Part shown: positions 25,982 through 34,700 of the stretch, one piece after another
Layout of the letters: the number at the start of each line of letters is the position of its first letter
How positions within the stretch are numbered: the first letter of the stretch is position 1
DNA from: Pontibacter coccineus
Lineage (GTDB): Bacteria; Bacteroidota; Bacteroidia; Cytophagales; Hymenobacteraceae
Direction of reading: 5' to 3'
Length of the DNA: 64,000 nt
Assembly (NCBI RefSeq): GCF_030546575.1
Contig: NZ_JAUOTN010000004.1
Location: 434,001-498,000 of the forward strand
Notes under the pieces: model-generated
What the model was told of the DNA's origin: nothing
Database searches by the model: none
What the model saw: the letters and a program-made list of their open reading frames with translations, nothing else
Program-made: the position numbers and the translations under genes

Positions 25982-27973
25982 ATGAGATTACGATTCCTAT
26001 ACCTACTGATTCTTCTGGCAACACTATGCGCGCAGCCCCTTGCGGCGCAGAAAAAAGAGATGAAGGAGGCCGATAAGTACTTCAACAGCTTCGAGTACGC
26101 GCTGGCCCTCGACGCCTACAAAAAGTTAATGGAGCGCAAAGAGCCGGACGCTTACCTGCTCGAGCGCATTGCGGACAGCTATCGCCTGATGAACAACAGC
26201 AAGGAGGCCGAGTTCTGGTATGCCCAGGCGGCCGGTTTTGAGAATGTAACGCCAGCGAGCATCTACCACTATGCCGAAGCGGCCAAGCGCAACGGTAACT
26301 ACGAGAAGGCAAAAGAACTCTATACCACCTACGCCCGACGCGTGCCGGAGCAGGCCACCATGGCCATGGAAAAGGCCGCTTCCTGCGACACAGCCAACTT
26401 CTGGACCAACAGACCACTCTCCTACGAAATTGCTGTTGAGCAAAAACTGAACTCCTCCGGTGTCGACTTCAGCCCAATCCAGCTGCCAAACGGCGACATG
26501 GTCTTCTCTTCGGACAGGCTTTCGACTGACGAGAGCAAGCAAAAGGAGCGCTTTAACTGGACGGGCAATGGTTTCGTGCAGCTCTACTACGCCAGCATGA
26601 ACGAAGACTCTACCTGGAACGACCCAAGCCCGCTCAGCAAGGAGATCAACACAGACATCCACAACGGACCGGCGGCCTTCCTGCCGAAGGAAAACATGCT
26701 TTACTTTACAAGAACCAACAGTGTAAAGCGCAGCCAGAGCAAAGTAAACACAGACCCTACCAGCTGGGTAAATAGAGGGGATGGTAAAGGCGGTAACATT
26801 AACCGCCATGAGATTTTTATGGCACGCCGCAATGGCGATGAGTGGGTTGATGTGAAACCCTTTAAGTACAACAAGCCGCAGGAGTACTCGGTTGGTCATC
26901 CGGCCATTACGCCAGACGGAAAATTGCTCTACTTCGTGTCGGATATGCCGGGAGGGGTGGGTGAAACAGACATCTACTACAGCGAGCGCCAGCCGGACGG
27001 TAACTGGGGCGAGCCGGTGAACGCAGGCGAAGTGATCAACACGAGCGGCCGCGAAAGCTTCCCGAGCATCGGAGGCGATGGCAAACTTTATTTCTCATCT
27101 GACGGGCACGTGGGTCTGGGCGGACTTGACATCTTCAGAGCAGAAGGCGAGCACGGCAGCTGGACGCGCGTGCAGAACCTAATGTACCCACTTAATACCT
27201 CACGCGATGACTTAGGTATAGTAGTAGATAGCTCCGGAACAAATGGGTGGTTGTCATCAGGCAGAACGAGCGAAAAGGGCTACGACAATATCTACAAGTT
27301 CAGGGAGGTGAACGTGGAGTGTACGCTGGTGGGCCAGACTTACGAAACGGTCGATCAGCCGGGAACACATATCAAGAAGCGCGTGATGGTGGACAATGTG
27401 CTCCTTCAGTTGTTCGAAGAGAACATGGGTACAATGGTGGAGACACACTCCGACTCAACTGGTAACTTCAATTACAAAGTGGAGGCGGGCATGCAGTACA
27501 CGATCCGTGGCAGTAAGAAAGGCTACCTGACGCAGACGATCCTCTTCACACCGGATTGCCGTTTCAGCATCGACTCGCTATTGGTGGAGATGATTATGTA
27601 CCGCGACACGCCGAACGTGCCGATCGTACTGGAAAACATTTTCTACGACCTCGACAAGCATGACATTCGTCCGGACGCCGCCATCGAACTGGACAAACTG
27701 GTGCGTATCCTGAAAGCCAACCCAACGATTCGCATCGAGCTGAGCTCGCACACCGATAGCCGCCAGACCCGCAAGTACAACCAGGATCTGTCAGAGCGCA
27801 GGGCCCAGGCTGCCGTAGACTACATCGTGTCGAAAGGTATAGACCGTAAACGACTGGTAGCAAAAGGCTACGGCGAGACCAGGCTGCGTAACAAGTGTGC
27901 TGACTTTGTGGAGTGTTCGGAGGAAGACCATCAGGTAAACCGTCGTACCGAGTTCAAGATTATCAGCAAGTAA
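25982..27973 (+). CDS. PorE-like OmpA-family protein (TPR, PD40 propeller, CRD, OmpA)
   Basis: This 663-aa protein has a signal peptide (LAAQ near residue 22). TPR-like helices (about 25-135) come first, then WD40/PD40 beta-propeller blades (about 155-440; repeated motifs such as GDMVFSSDR, GKLLYFVSDMPGGVGETDIYYSER, GKLYFSSDGHVGLGGLDIF). A carboxypeptidase-regulatory-like domain (about 445-540) and a C-terminal OmpA domain (about 543-663; NIFYDLDKHDIRPDAAIELD, SSHTDSR, LSERRAQAAVDY) complete it. This domain order is that of PorE of the T9SS, which links peptidoglycan to the outer-membrane complex. A clear lipobox is not seen. It ends the operon with the DUF3494 cargo and its PorP/SprF partner, so it may be a dedicated anchor rather than the housekeeping PorE. 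Confidence 0.85.
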   Translation: MRLRFLYLLILLATLCAQPLAAQKKEMKEADKYFNSFEYALALDAYKKLMERKEPDAYLLERIADSYRLMNNSKEAEFWYAQAAGFENVTPASIYHYAEAAKRNGNYEKAKELYTTYARRVPEQATMAMEKAASCDTANFWTNRPLSYEIAVEQKLNSSGVDFSPIQLPNGDMVFSSDRLSTDESKQKERFNWTGNGFVQLYYASMNEDSTWNDPSPLSKEINTDIHNGPAAFLPKENMLYFTRTNSVKRSQSKVNTDPTSWVNRGDGKGGNINRHEIFMARRNGDEWVDVKPFKYNKPQEYSVGHPAITPDGKLLYFVSDMPGGVGETDIYYSERQPDGNWGEPVNAGEVINTSGRESFPSIGGDGKLYFSSDGHVGLGGLDIFRAEGEHGSWTRVQNLMYPLNTSRDDLGIVVDSSGTNGWLSSGRTSEKGYDNIYKFREVNVECTLVGQTYETVDQPGTHIKKRVMVDNVLLQLFEENMGTMVETHSDSTGNFNYKVEAGMQYTIRGSKKGYLTQTILFTPDCRFSIDSLLVEMIMYRDTPNVPIVLENIFYDLDKHDIRPDAAIELDKLVRILKANPTIRIELSSHTDSRQTRKYNQDLSERRAQAAVDYIVSKGIDRKRLVAKGYGETRLRNKCADFVECSEEDHQVNRRTEFKIISK

Positions 27974-27987
27974 TAAATTAAGGTTAA

Positions 27988-28030
27988 ACAAAAGCCCCGG
28001 CACTCCTGAGAGAGCCGGGGCTTTTGTTTT
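27988..28030 (+). terminator. Intrinsic terminator of the T9SS operon
   Basis: A perfect 14-bp stem (27988-28001 with 28014-28027) with a 12-base loop is followed by TTT. Confidence 0.9.
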
Positions 28031-28358
28031 GCAACTGGCATAAGATCGGAATCTCCTGTATCATGCGCGGGTTACGTTTTGCATGTGGCCTTTGCTTTGA
28101 GCAGGTTATGGCTTGAGATAAGGTATAGCCGCCTTGACAAGGTATAACAATGCTTTAGTACAGCCAAGTAGAATTAATTTGAAGTATAACAGACCATGCT
28201 GTTGCAGATCGTTTGCTGAATCAAAATGCTTTACGAATCCGTCTTTTGTCTAAAGTTCTCTTACCCGGTACTTTCCCTGTCGCAAGCAGGTATAGCATTG
28301 CTGTTGAGAGGTGCTATACCTGATTTTGAGATTAGCAGGTATAGCGCCATGCTGTCTC
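28031..28358. repeat. Intergenic region with paired motif copies
   Basis: No gene is seen in these 328 bp. GGTATA motif copies lie near 28121 and 28140. CAGGTATAGC (28287-28296) and GCTATACCTG (28313-28322) form an inverted pair able to make a 10-bp hairpin with a 16-base loop. A further CAGGTATAGC follows near 28336. Confidence 0.6.
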
Positions 28359-29126
28359 TTATTGGGCAGACCACCCCCCATCCACAGGCAGCATGGCGCC
28401 TGTCAGTTGGCTCGCAGACTCAGAGGCTAGGTATAGCGCCAGGTTGCCGAGTGCCTTCACTTCTACAAATTGCTTGATGGGTTGTTTTTTGAGCATCACC
28501 TTTTCAATCACTTCGGCTTCCGACATCTGGTGGGCGCGCGCCTGGGCAGCGATCTGGGCCTCTACCAGCGGGGTGCGTACATAGCCTGGGCAGATTGCGT
28601 TGCACGTAATGCCGTGCGGGGCACCTTCCAACGCCAGCACCTTCGTTATACCTGCCACTCCGTGTTTCGCGGCCACATAGGCTACCTTGAACTCGGAAGC
28701 ACGCAACGCATGCGCCGATGCAATATTGATGATGCGCCCGAATCCCCGGGCTTTCATACCTGGCCAAACGGCTTTGGAAGTATGGAAAGTGGCCGACATG
28801 TTGATGGCGATGATGGCATCCCAGCGATCTTCCGGAAATTCATCGACTGGAGCGACATATTGTATACCTGCATTGTTGATGAGCACATCGACTTGCCCAA
28901 ACTCCTGTTCTGCCTGCTGCACCATCTCCCGGATCTGCTCGGGCTGCTGCATGTTGGCGGACGAAAACATAACCTTTACTTTGTACTCCTGTGCCAGGTC
29001 ATCGGCGATCTGCTGGCCATTTTTCTCCAGCCCGTTCAGGAGTAAGTTATACCCTTGGGCGGCAAAAAGACGAGCTATACCTAAGCCTATGCCACTCGTG
29101 CCCCCTGTAATGATTGCATTCTTCAT
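28359..29126 (-). CDS. D-3-hydroxybutyrate dehydrogenase (SDR family)
   Basis: This short-chain dehydrogenase probably oxidises D-3-hydroxybutyrate to acetoacetate with NAD. The NAD-binding GGTSGIG is at residues 8-14 and the catalytic triad is S137, Y150 and K154. Q89 (NAGIQ), H139 (SAH) and K147 match, at a constant offset of -5, the residues Q94, H144 and K152 that bind the substrate carboxylate in Pseudomonas D-3-hydroxybutyrate dehydrogenase. The C-terminus MLPVDGGWSAQ is typical. At 255 aa it is full length and cytoplasmic. It lies downstream of the TonB receptor gene, separated by a terminator, so it may have its own promoter. Confidence 0.85.
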   Translation of the reverse strand: MKNAIITGGTSGIGLGIARLFAAQGYNLLLNGLEKNGQQIADDLAQEYKVKVMFSSANMQQPEQIREMVQQAEQEFGQVDVLINNAGIQYVAPVDEFPEDRWDAIIAINMSATFHTSKAVWPGMKARGFGRIINIASAHALRASEFKVAYVAAKHGVAGITKVLALEGAPHGITCNAICPGYVRTPLVEAQIAAQARAHQMSEAEVIEKVMLKKQPIKQFVEVKALGNLALYLASESASQLTGAMLPVDGGWSAQ

Positions 29127-29158
29127 GTGTGAAAACCTGAGAGTTGAATACTTAACGC

Positions 29159-29186
29159 AAAAAAACAGAGCGCCCTTGCGGGGCGC
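29159..29186 (-). terminator. Intrinsic terminator after the TonB-dependent receptor gene
   Basis: On the minus strand GCGCCC and GGGCGC (29170-29175 with 29181-29186) form a GC-rich stem with a short loop, followed after CTCTG-type bases by seven T residues (29159-29165 on the plus strand as A). Confidence 0.75.
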
Positions 29187-29208
29187 CCTGCCTTCACCTT
29201 AATCTAAT

Positions 29209-31710
29209 CTACCTAACGTCGTTTTTGTTCTTTTTGCCACCAAAGTCGAAGCGCAGCTCAGCTGAGTAGAGGCGGCCGATTACTGGCGAACCCACAAACT
29301 CACGCTGCTCAGTATCGAACAGGTTGGTTACGCTGGCACCCAGGGTGATCATTTGTGTGAATTTGTATCCGGCGCTCAGGTCCACAGAAGTGAAGCCGCC
29401 CAGCGGTCCGTAATTATAGAGAAGCGGTGCCACGCGCTTATTTTGGTTTTCTTTAGCAGCTACCTGCGAACCGGAGTAGAAGTTATACTCTGGCAGAATG
29501 CGCACGTTTACCGAGCCAAAGAACTTGTTGTTGAACAGGTCGCGGGCCGTGAAGTTGAAATTGTAGCGGTGCTTTGGTGCGTTGAGGCTGCTTTCGGCAG
29601 GAACCACTTTGCCATCACCATTCGCGTCGTTGTCCAGGTTGTCGCGGTCTGTAATATCAGAGTTGAAGTAGGAGTACTTGGCGCCGATGCTGAAGTTGTT
29701 GTTCAGGTAATAGTTCAGGCCGAGGTCGGTACCCCACGAGTTCACATTACCATAGTTCAGGTAGGTGAGGTAGTAATTCAGTGCGTTAGAAGCCGCTTCT
29801 GTTACATCTTCGCTGCCTTTGCGAATCACTTTCTCTTTGCCCATAAGTGGGGTGATGCCAGTCAGTGGCGAGATAAAGTCCTCCGACATAGAATACCAGG
29901 TGCTTAGGTCCACATAAAACTTGTCGGTCGGGGTGCCTTTGTAGCCCAGTTCGAAGGTCTGCACACGCTCCGGCTCCAGTTTAGGGATCTCGCGGGTGGC
30001 ACCAGTCTCGGTGTTCTGTATGGTCAGGCCGGCGCCGCTACCCAGGATGGCCAGGGCACCGTTGTTCAGGTAAAACTCCTGGAACTGGATGGAAGGAGCC
30101 GCATAGGCGCGGCCGTAAGTGGCTCTGAAAGTACCGGCCAATGCATTGAGCGTCAGGGCGGCTTTCGGGCTGAACTGCGTGCCGTAGTTGTCGTGGCGGT
30201 CGATGCGTCCACCTAGCACAGCGCGTACACGGTCACCAAGGGCACGCTCGATCTGGGCAACAGCACCGTACTGGTTCAGGATGATGTCTCCGTTGCGGTC
30301 ATCGAGGTAGGTCTGGCGGCTGTAGGCCACGTCGCGCTGGAAGCTAAGACCCGTGATCACATCAAAACCACCGTAGCTGTTGTTGTACTGCACTTCTCCG
30401 TTCAAACGGTGACTCTTGTCGATGAAGCCCGGGAAAGCGATGGCCGGAGAGTTAGGGTATAGCTCACCTTTGGCAGCACCTGTCTTGGACTTTTCGTGTG
30501 CTACTTCCTGCGACTGACCTAGGGCACGCAAGGTATAGTAGTTATTCGTGCGGGCGTTGATCTGGTAGGTATCGCCGGCATCGTTCCAGGTGTTGTATAC
30601 CTGCGCGAAAATGCGTGGCGTTACGATGCGGCCGTGCAGGTACTGGAAGGTCCAGCCATCGATCTGGTTGCGGCCGTTGTTAGTCACGCCGATGTTCGAG
30701 CCCTGTCCGATACCATAGTCCAGGATCACGTCCATGTTTTGGGTCGGGCTGTAATACACGGCGGCGCTGGCACGCTTAAAGTTGAAGTTAAAGTCCACAT
30801 CGTACTCAGGCAAAGCACCCAGTGTGGCGTTGTAAACAGTGTCGATGAATTCAAAGTCTTTGCCCTGCGTGTATTCTGCATTCACTTTGTAGGCAAACTT
30901 GCTGTTGATTACCCCGGCATGGCGGGCACGGGCCGAGAGTACGCTTTGGTTACCGGCACCGATCGTGACAGTAGTGCCCGGGTGAAGACGCGGATCTTTG
31001 GTGATCGTGTTGATGATACCGTTGTGCGCGTTCGGGCCATACAGCGCCGAAGACGGGCCCAGGATCACTTCTACCCGCTCAATGTCTTCTTTGATCACGG
31101 TATTGTAAACACCGGCCGGAAGCCCTGTACCACCCGGCAGCATGGAGTTACGGCCGTCGGTGAGCTGGAACATCTTTACGTTGAAGGCATTGTTGAAGCC
31201 ACGGGCATTGATACCGATACCAGCTACCCCAGAGCGAACCACTTCCACACCCTGTACCTTGTTGAGCAACTCGCCCACGTTGAAAGACGGTAGCTCGGTC
31301 AGGTCGCGCGAGGATATCACACTGATGGCGGCAGGCGCCTCGGTCAGCTTTTCAGGACGACGGGAAGCGGTTACCACAATCTCCTCGCCTACCACATTGG
31401 TGGTGTTCATCGATATGGTGCCGATGTCGGTGGTACCGCCGGTCGTAACCGTTACGGACTGCCTTGGGAAGGTATAGCCTACATAGGAAATACGCATGTT
31501 ATAAGTGCCGGCTGGCACATCCATGATACTGAACTCGCCGGCAGCATCAGTAGAGGTGCCTTTGGTGGTTCCTTCGAGCAGCACCGTGGCGCCCGTCAGG
31601 GGCTCCCTGGTGTCGGCCCCGAGCACGCGGCCCTTGACACTGCCGCTCTGGGCCAGTGCTACCTGTGTCACTGCCAGGAGTGCGAACAGGAGTGAGTAAA
31701 TTTTTTTCAT
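29209..31710 (-). CDS. TonB-dependent outer membrane receptor
   Basis: This 833-aa receptor imports a ligand through the outer membrane using TonB energy. It has a signal peptide (to about residue 20, VALAQ). A carboxypeptidase-regulatory-like domain follows (about 22-105; GSVKGRVLGADTREPLTGATV). The plug domain (about 110-235) has EEIVVTASRRPEKLTEAP, a TonB-box-like segment, and RVEVILGPSSALYGPNA. A 22-strand barrel reaches the C-terminal RFDFGGKK. No SusD partner is present, so it is not a standard glycan-utilisation pair. It starts 38 bases after the alpha/beta hydrolase gene, suggesting one operon with the hydrolase and symporter. Confidence 0.92.
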   Translation of the reverse strand: MKKIYSLLFALLAVTQVALAQSGSVKGRVLGADTREPLTGATVLLEGTTKGTSTDAAGEFSIMDVPAGTYNMRISYVGYTFPRQSVTVTTGGTTDIGTISMNTTNVVGEEIVVTASRRPEKLTEAPAAISVISSRDLTELPSFNVGELLNKVQGVEVVRSGVAGIGINARGFNNAFNVKMFQLTDGRNSMLPGGTGLPAGVYNTVIKEDIERVEVILGPSSALYGPNAHNGIINTITKDPRLHPGTTVTIGAGNQSVLSARARHAGVINSKFAYKVNAEYTQGKDFEFIDTVYNATLGALPEYDVDFNFNFKRASAAVYYSPTQNMDVILDYGIGQGSNIGVTNNGRNQIDGWTFQYLHGRIVTPRIFAQVYNTWNDAGDTYQINARTNNYYTLRALGQSQEVAHEKSKTGAAKGELYPNSPAIAFPGFIDKSHRLNGEVQYNNSYGGFDVITGLSFQRDVAYSRQTYLDDRNGDIILNQYGAVAQIERALGDRVRAVLGGRIDRHDNYGTQFSPKAALTLNALAGTFRATYGRAYAAPSIQFQEFYLNNGALAILGSGAGLTIQNTETGATREIPKLEPERVQTFELGYKGTPTDKFYVDLSTWYSMSEDFISPLTGITPLMGKEKVIRKGSEDVTEAASNALNYYLTYLNYGNVNSWGTDLGLNYYLNNNFSIGAKYSYFNSDITDRDNLDNDANGDGKVVPAESSLNAPKHRYNFNFTARDLFNNKFFGSVNVRILPEYNFYSGSQVAAKENQNKRVAPLLYNYGPLGGFTSVDLSAGYKFTQMITLGASVTNLFDTEQREFVGSPVIGRLYSAELRFDFGGKKNKNDVR

Positions 31711-31748
31711 GATAATTAGGTTAGATAATTAAGGTTAAGGTTTAGATG

Positions 31749-32783
31749 CTATTTCAGAAAATCCCGGATGGCTTTGTTAAAGGCTCCAGCTTGCTCGTAC
31801 TGCAGGAAATGCCCCGCTTCGGGTAAGATCACCTGCTGGCTGTTGGGAATGCGGTCGCGTCCGGTTTCGGCTACGGCCTGTGTGGTTAGGTTTGGGTTGA
31901 GGTAACGGTTGGGTATCAGGGCATCCTGTGCGCCGAAAATGAGTAGCGTTGGCACCTGCACCTGCGGCAACTGCTCGTACACTGGCTCGTCGACCATGGC
32001 CGCCACGCTGCCCGCCACGGCTTTGCTGTAGGCCCCGAACTCAGCTGACTCAGCCATTTTCAGACGGTCGTCGATCATGTACTGTGCATCGGCAGGCATC
32101 TGGTGAAAGTTCACTTTGAAGTTAGTCGTCACTTGCTCGGGTGTGGTCTTCTGCACACTTTCCGGCGTCACGGTCATCTTAAAGAGTTGTCTCTGTTGCT
32201 CGGTAAAGGTTTCTATACCTGCCGGTGCGGCCAGTACCAGGTGTTTGATGCGCTGCGGTGCCTTCAGAGCGGCCGTAAGGGCGATCTGTCCGCCCATGGA
32301 GTGTCCGACCAGGGTAGCTTGCTCCAGTTGAAGCGCATCCATCAGGGCCAGCACATTGTCGGCGTAGCTGGCCATACCGGCCGTTATACCTGTTTTGTCG
32401 GACTTTCCGTAGCCGGGCAGATCGATGGCGATGCAGCGGTAGTGCTGGCTCAGCTCGGCCACGTTCTTGTCCCAGGCAGGCAGGTAGCTGCCCAGTCCGT
32501 GAATGAAGATCAGCGTTTCGGAACCCTTGCCTTGGTCGGTATAAGCCACTTTGGTGCCGTTGGGTAACGTTACTTTTTTGACCGCATATTTGTAGCTCAA
32601 TCCTTCGAACACAGGGTCGGCAGCGGGGGCAACGGCAGTCGCTTCGGTGCTGGCTGTTGCCATACCGGTGGCCTTGTCTATACCTGTCGCGGTGGCGGCA
32701 GGCTGCGCTGACTGGCAGGCCGTGTGCAGGTATAGCAAGCCAAAAGCTGCCAATATTAGCCTAGTTTTTGAGTTCACTTTCAT
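31749..32783 (-). CDS. Lipoprotein alpha/beta hydrolase
   Basis: This 344-aa hydrolase has a lipoprotein signal (LYLHTAC, acylated C23), so it is exported and membrane-anchored. After a Thr/Ala-rich linker (24-58) comes an alpha/beta-hydrolase domain with the oxyanion segment HGLGS, nucleophile S162 in GHSMGG, acid D287 in FGAQDALIP and H325 in EAGHFLQYE. The substrate is not evident from sequence. Neighbouring 3-hydroxybutyrate dehydrogenase suggests an ester such as a hydroxybutyrate oligomer. The start overlaps the end of the symporter gene by 23 bases. Confidence 0.88.
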   Translation of the reverse strand: MKVNSKTRLILAAFGLLYLHTACQSAQPAATATGIDKATGMATASTEATAVAPAADPVFEGLSYKYAVKKVTLPNGTKVAYTDQGKGSETLIFIHGLGSYLPAWDKNVAELSQHYRCIAIDLPGYGKSDKTGITAGMASYADNVLALMDALQLEQATLVGHSMGGQIALTAALKAPQRIKHLVLAAPAGIETFTEQQRQLFKMTVTPESVQKTTPEQVTTNFKVNFHQMPADAQYMIDDRLKMAESAEFGAYSKAVAGSVAAMVDEPVYEQLPQVQVPTLLIFGAQDALIPNRYLNPNLTTQAVAETGRDRIPNSQQVILPEAGHFLQYEQAGAFNKAIRDFLK

Positions 32784-34317
32784 AAGTCGGTTCTGTTAAA
32801 AGTGAAGTGTTTTCTGTTGCCGGCGCAGTAGCTGGCTTTCGGAAGGCGTAGTAAAAGATAAGGCCCACCACCACCGAAGCCAGTATGGCCAATGCGGCGG
32901 CTATACCTGGGTTGCGCACCGGTGCCTGCATGTAGGTGGTGAGGCCGCCGTAGTACACGCCAAAATGCACGATCACCGACGTGATGGATGCCGCTACCGG
33001 GGCAATAAGCGGTACCCGGCGCAGGAACATGCCAAAGAGCACCGGCACGAAGGCGGCCGAGAAGTAGGCGTATACCCCGTTCTGCGCGAAAATGCCCACG
33101 CTCAGGTTCGGGTTCTGCAACTGGTCAAATGTCAGCCAGATGGTGACAGCCGCCAGCACCACAATCACGAGTCGGTTTACTACAACGCCTCTTTTGGTGA
33201 TACCTTCACCCACGATCGGGGCCAGGATGTCGGAGGTGATGGTGATAGAGAGCGACTGGATAAGGCCTTCTAAAGTAGAGAGCCCCGCCGAGATCAGCCC
33301 CAGCACCACCAGCAGGCCCATGTATACCGGAAACTCCTGCACCACGTAGGCAGACATGATGCTGTCCACGGGCAGCTCCTGGCCATTTACCGTCAGGTCA
33401 GGGAAGGAAAGGCGGGCGTAGAGGCCGGCGAACACGACCAGGAAGAAAAGGCCCTGCGCGAGCAAGCCCGTCAGCAGGTATAGGTTGACATCCTTTTCAT
33501 TCTTGAGCAACAGCGATTTGGTGATGATGTGTGGCTGGCAAACGATGGCCACGCCGATAATCATTTGGCAGAAAATGATCTCAAAATTATCGCGGAAGAG
33601 GAAGCTTTCGGGGTTGGTGGGTGACACCAGCAAAGGGTCGATGGCCGCCAGCTTGTCCAGGAAGCCGTGCACCCCATTGCTGAAGTGCTCGTAGCCGGAA
33701 CCCAGCAATATAAAGGCTACGATCAGCATCAACACCGCCTGGATCATGTTGGTATACACCATGGAGTTGGCGCCCCCGAACATCATGTAGCCAAACACGA
33801 ACACCACAATGCCGACACACATGTGCAGCTCGTTCACGTTGAGCACACTGGCCAGCACCTTGGTAAGCCCGACGCAGATGAGCACGATGAACGTGATCAG
33901 CAGCAACGACAGGAACGCGAAGAACATGGCATAGCCGCGGCTTTTGTAGGTGAATCCCATCCACTGGGCCATGGTCTGCGCTTTCACGGCAGTGCCCATT
34001 TTGCGAAAACCCTTGGTTAGCACCACCAACGACACCAGCGCCGCGACAGGCAATGCAATGGCCATAGAGATAACCCCACTGATGCCATACAGCGCCACAA
34101 AACCCGGGTTGATGATGAAGGTGGCAGCACTCGTCATGGAAGCAGCCAGCGCCAACCCAACCGCCAGCGGGGAGAAAGCCACGCTGCCAAGCGCATAGTC
34201 AGAGATAGTGCGGATGCGCAGCGCCCCACGTATCACAAAAAACAGGATAATGCCTGCGTAGGCGAGTACGAGTACCCAACCAGCCGTAACAAGCTCCGAT
34301 GATGCCAGACTATTCAT
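32761..34317 (-). CDS. Sodium:solute symporter (SSS family)
   Basis: This 518-aa inner-membrane transporter has about 13 predicted helices. Family features include the N-terminal VLVLAYAGIILFFVIRG helix, the SDYALGSVAFSPLAVGLALAASMTSAATF stretch carrying the sodium-site region, and GLISAGLSTLEGLIQSLSITITSDI (about 335-360), the conserved helix-8 segment with small and Ser/Thr residues for sodium. It is closest in feel to monocarboxylate/acetate or proline type members. The substrate is inferred only from neighbours. It is the first gene of the symporter-hydrolase-receptor operon. Confidence 0.9.
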   Translation of the reverse strand: MNSLASSELVTAGWVLVLAYAGIILFFVIRGALRIRTISDYALGSVAFSPLAVGLALAASMTSAATFIINPGFVALYGISGVISMAIALPVAALVSLVVLTKGFRKMGTAVKAQTMAQWMGFTYKSRGYAMFFAFLSLLLITFIVLICVGLTKVLASVLNVNELHMCVGIVVFVFGYMMFGGANSMVYTNMIQAVLMLIVAFILLGSGYEHFSNGVHGFLDKLAAIDPLLVSPTNPESFLFRDNFEIIFCQMIIGVAIVCQPHIITKSLLLKNEKDVNLYLLTGLLAQGLFFLVVFAGLYARLSFPDLTVNGQELPVDSIMSAYVVQEFPVYMGLLVVLGLISAGLSTLEGLIQSLSITITSDILAPIVGEGITKRGVVVNRLVIVVLAAVTIWLTFDQLQNPNLSVGIFAQNGVYAYFSAAFVPVLFGMFLRRVPLIAPVAASITSVIVHFGVYYGGLTTYMQAPVRNPGIAAALAILASVVVGLIFYYAFRKPATAPATENTSLLTEPTYESELKN

Positions 34318-34700
34318 GCTTGATGGTATTATTGCTAAGGAAATATTGAATTAATTTAGCTAATAATAAACATTGACAGAAGCCTATACTTGCCAAATCA
34401 GTTTTTTTCGAGGTGAAATTGGAGGAGGGGAAGGTGGATTTTAATTGAGTGATTGAGTGGGTTGGTGAATGAGTGAGTTTGGGGATGAGTTATTGAGGGG
34501 ATGAGTGAATTGTTAAATTGTTGATTGCTGGTAGTTGATGGTTTATTTAGTGACTGATCACTGTCAAGTTGTTTGCGCACGGTTCGGACAGGTCGCGACC
34601 CATCCCTACAAGAACTGCCATGCTGCGTAGTACCACGACATTACCGTGTAACGGCACTTCAGATACACTTCCTACCTTTTTAACTTTCTACCTTTCTAAC
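34318..34700. other. Intergenic region with low-complexity GAGTGA-type repeats
   Basis: The left 80 bp are AT-rich and probably hold the symporter promoter. From about 34435 to 34520 the DNA is a run of imperfect GAGTGATTGAGTG-like units, related in reverse complement to a stretch at 46370-46420. No gene is supported. Confidence 0.5.
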
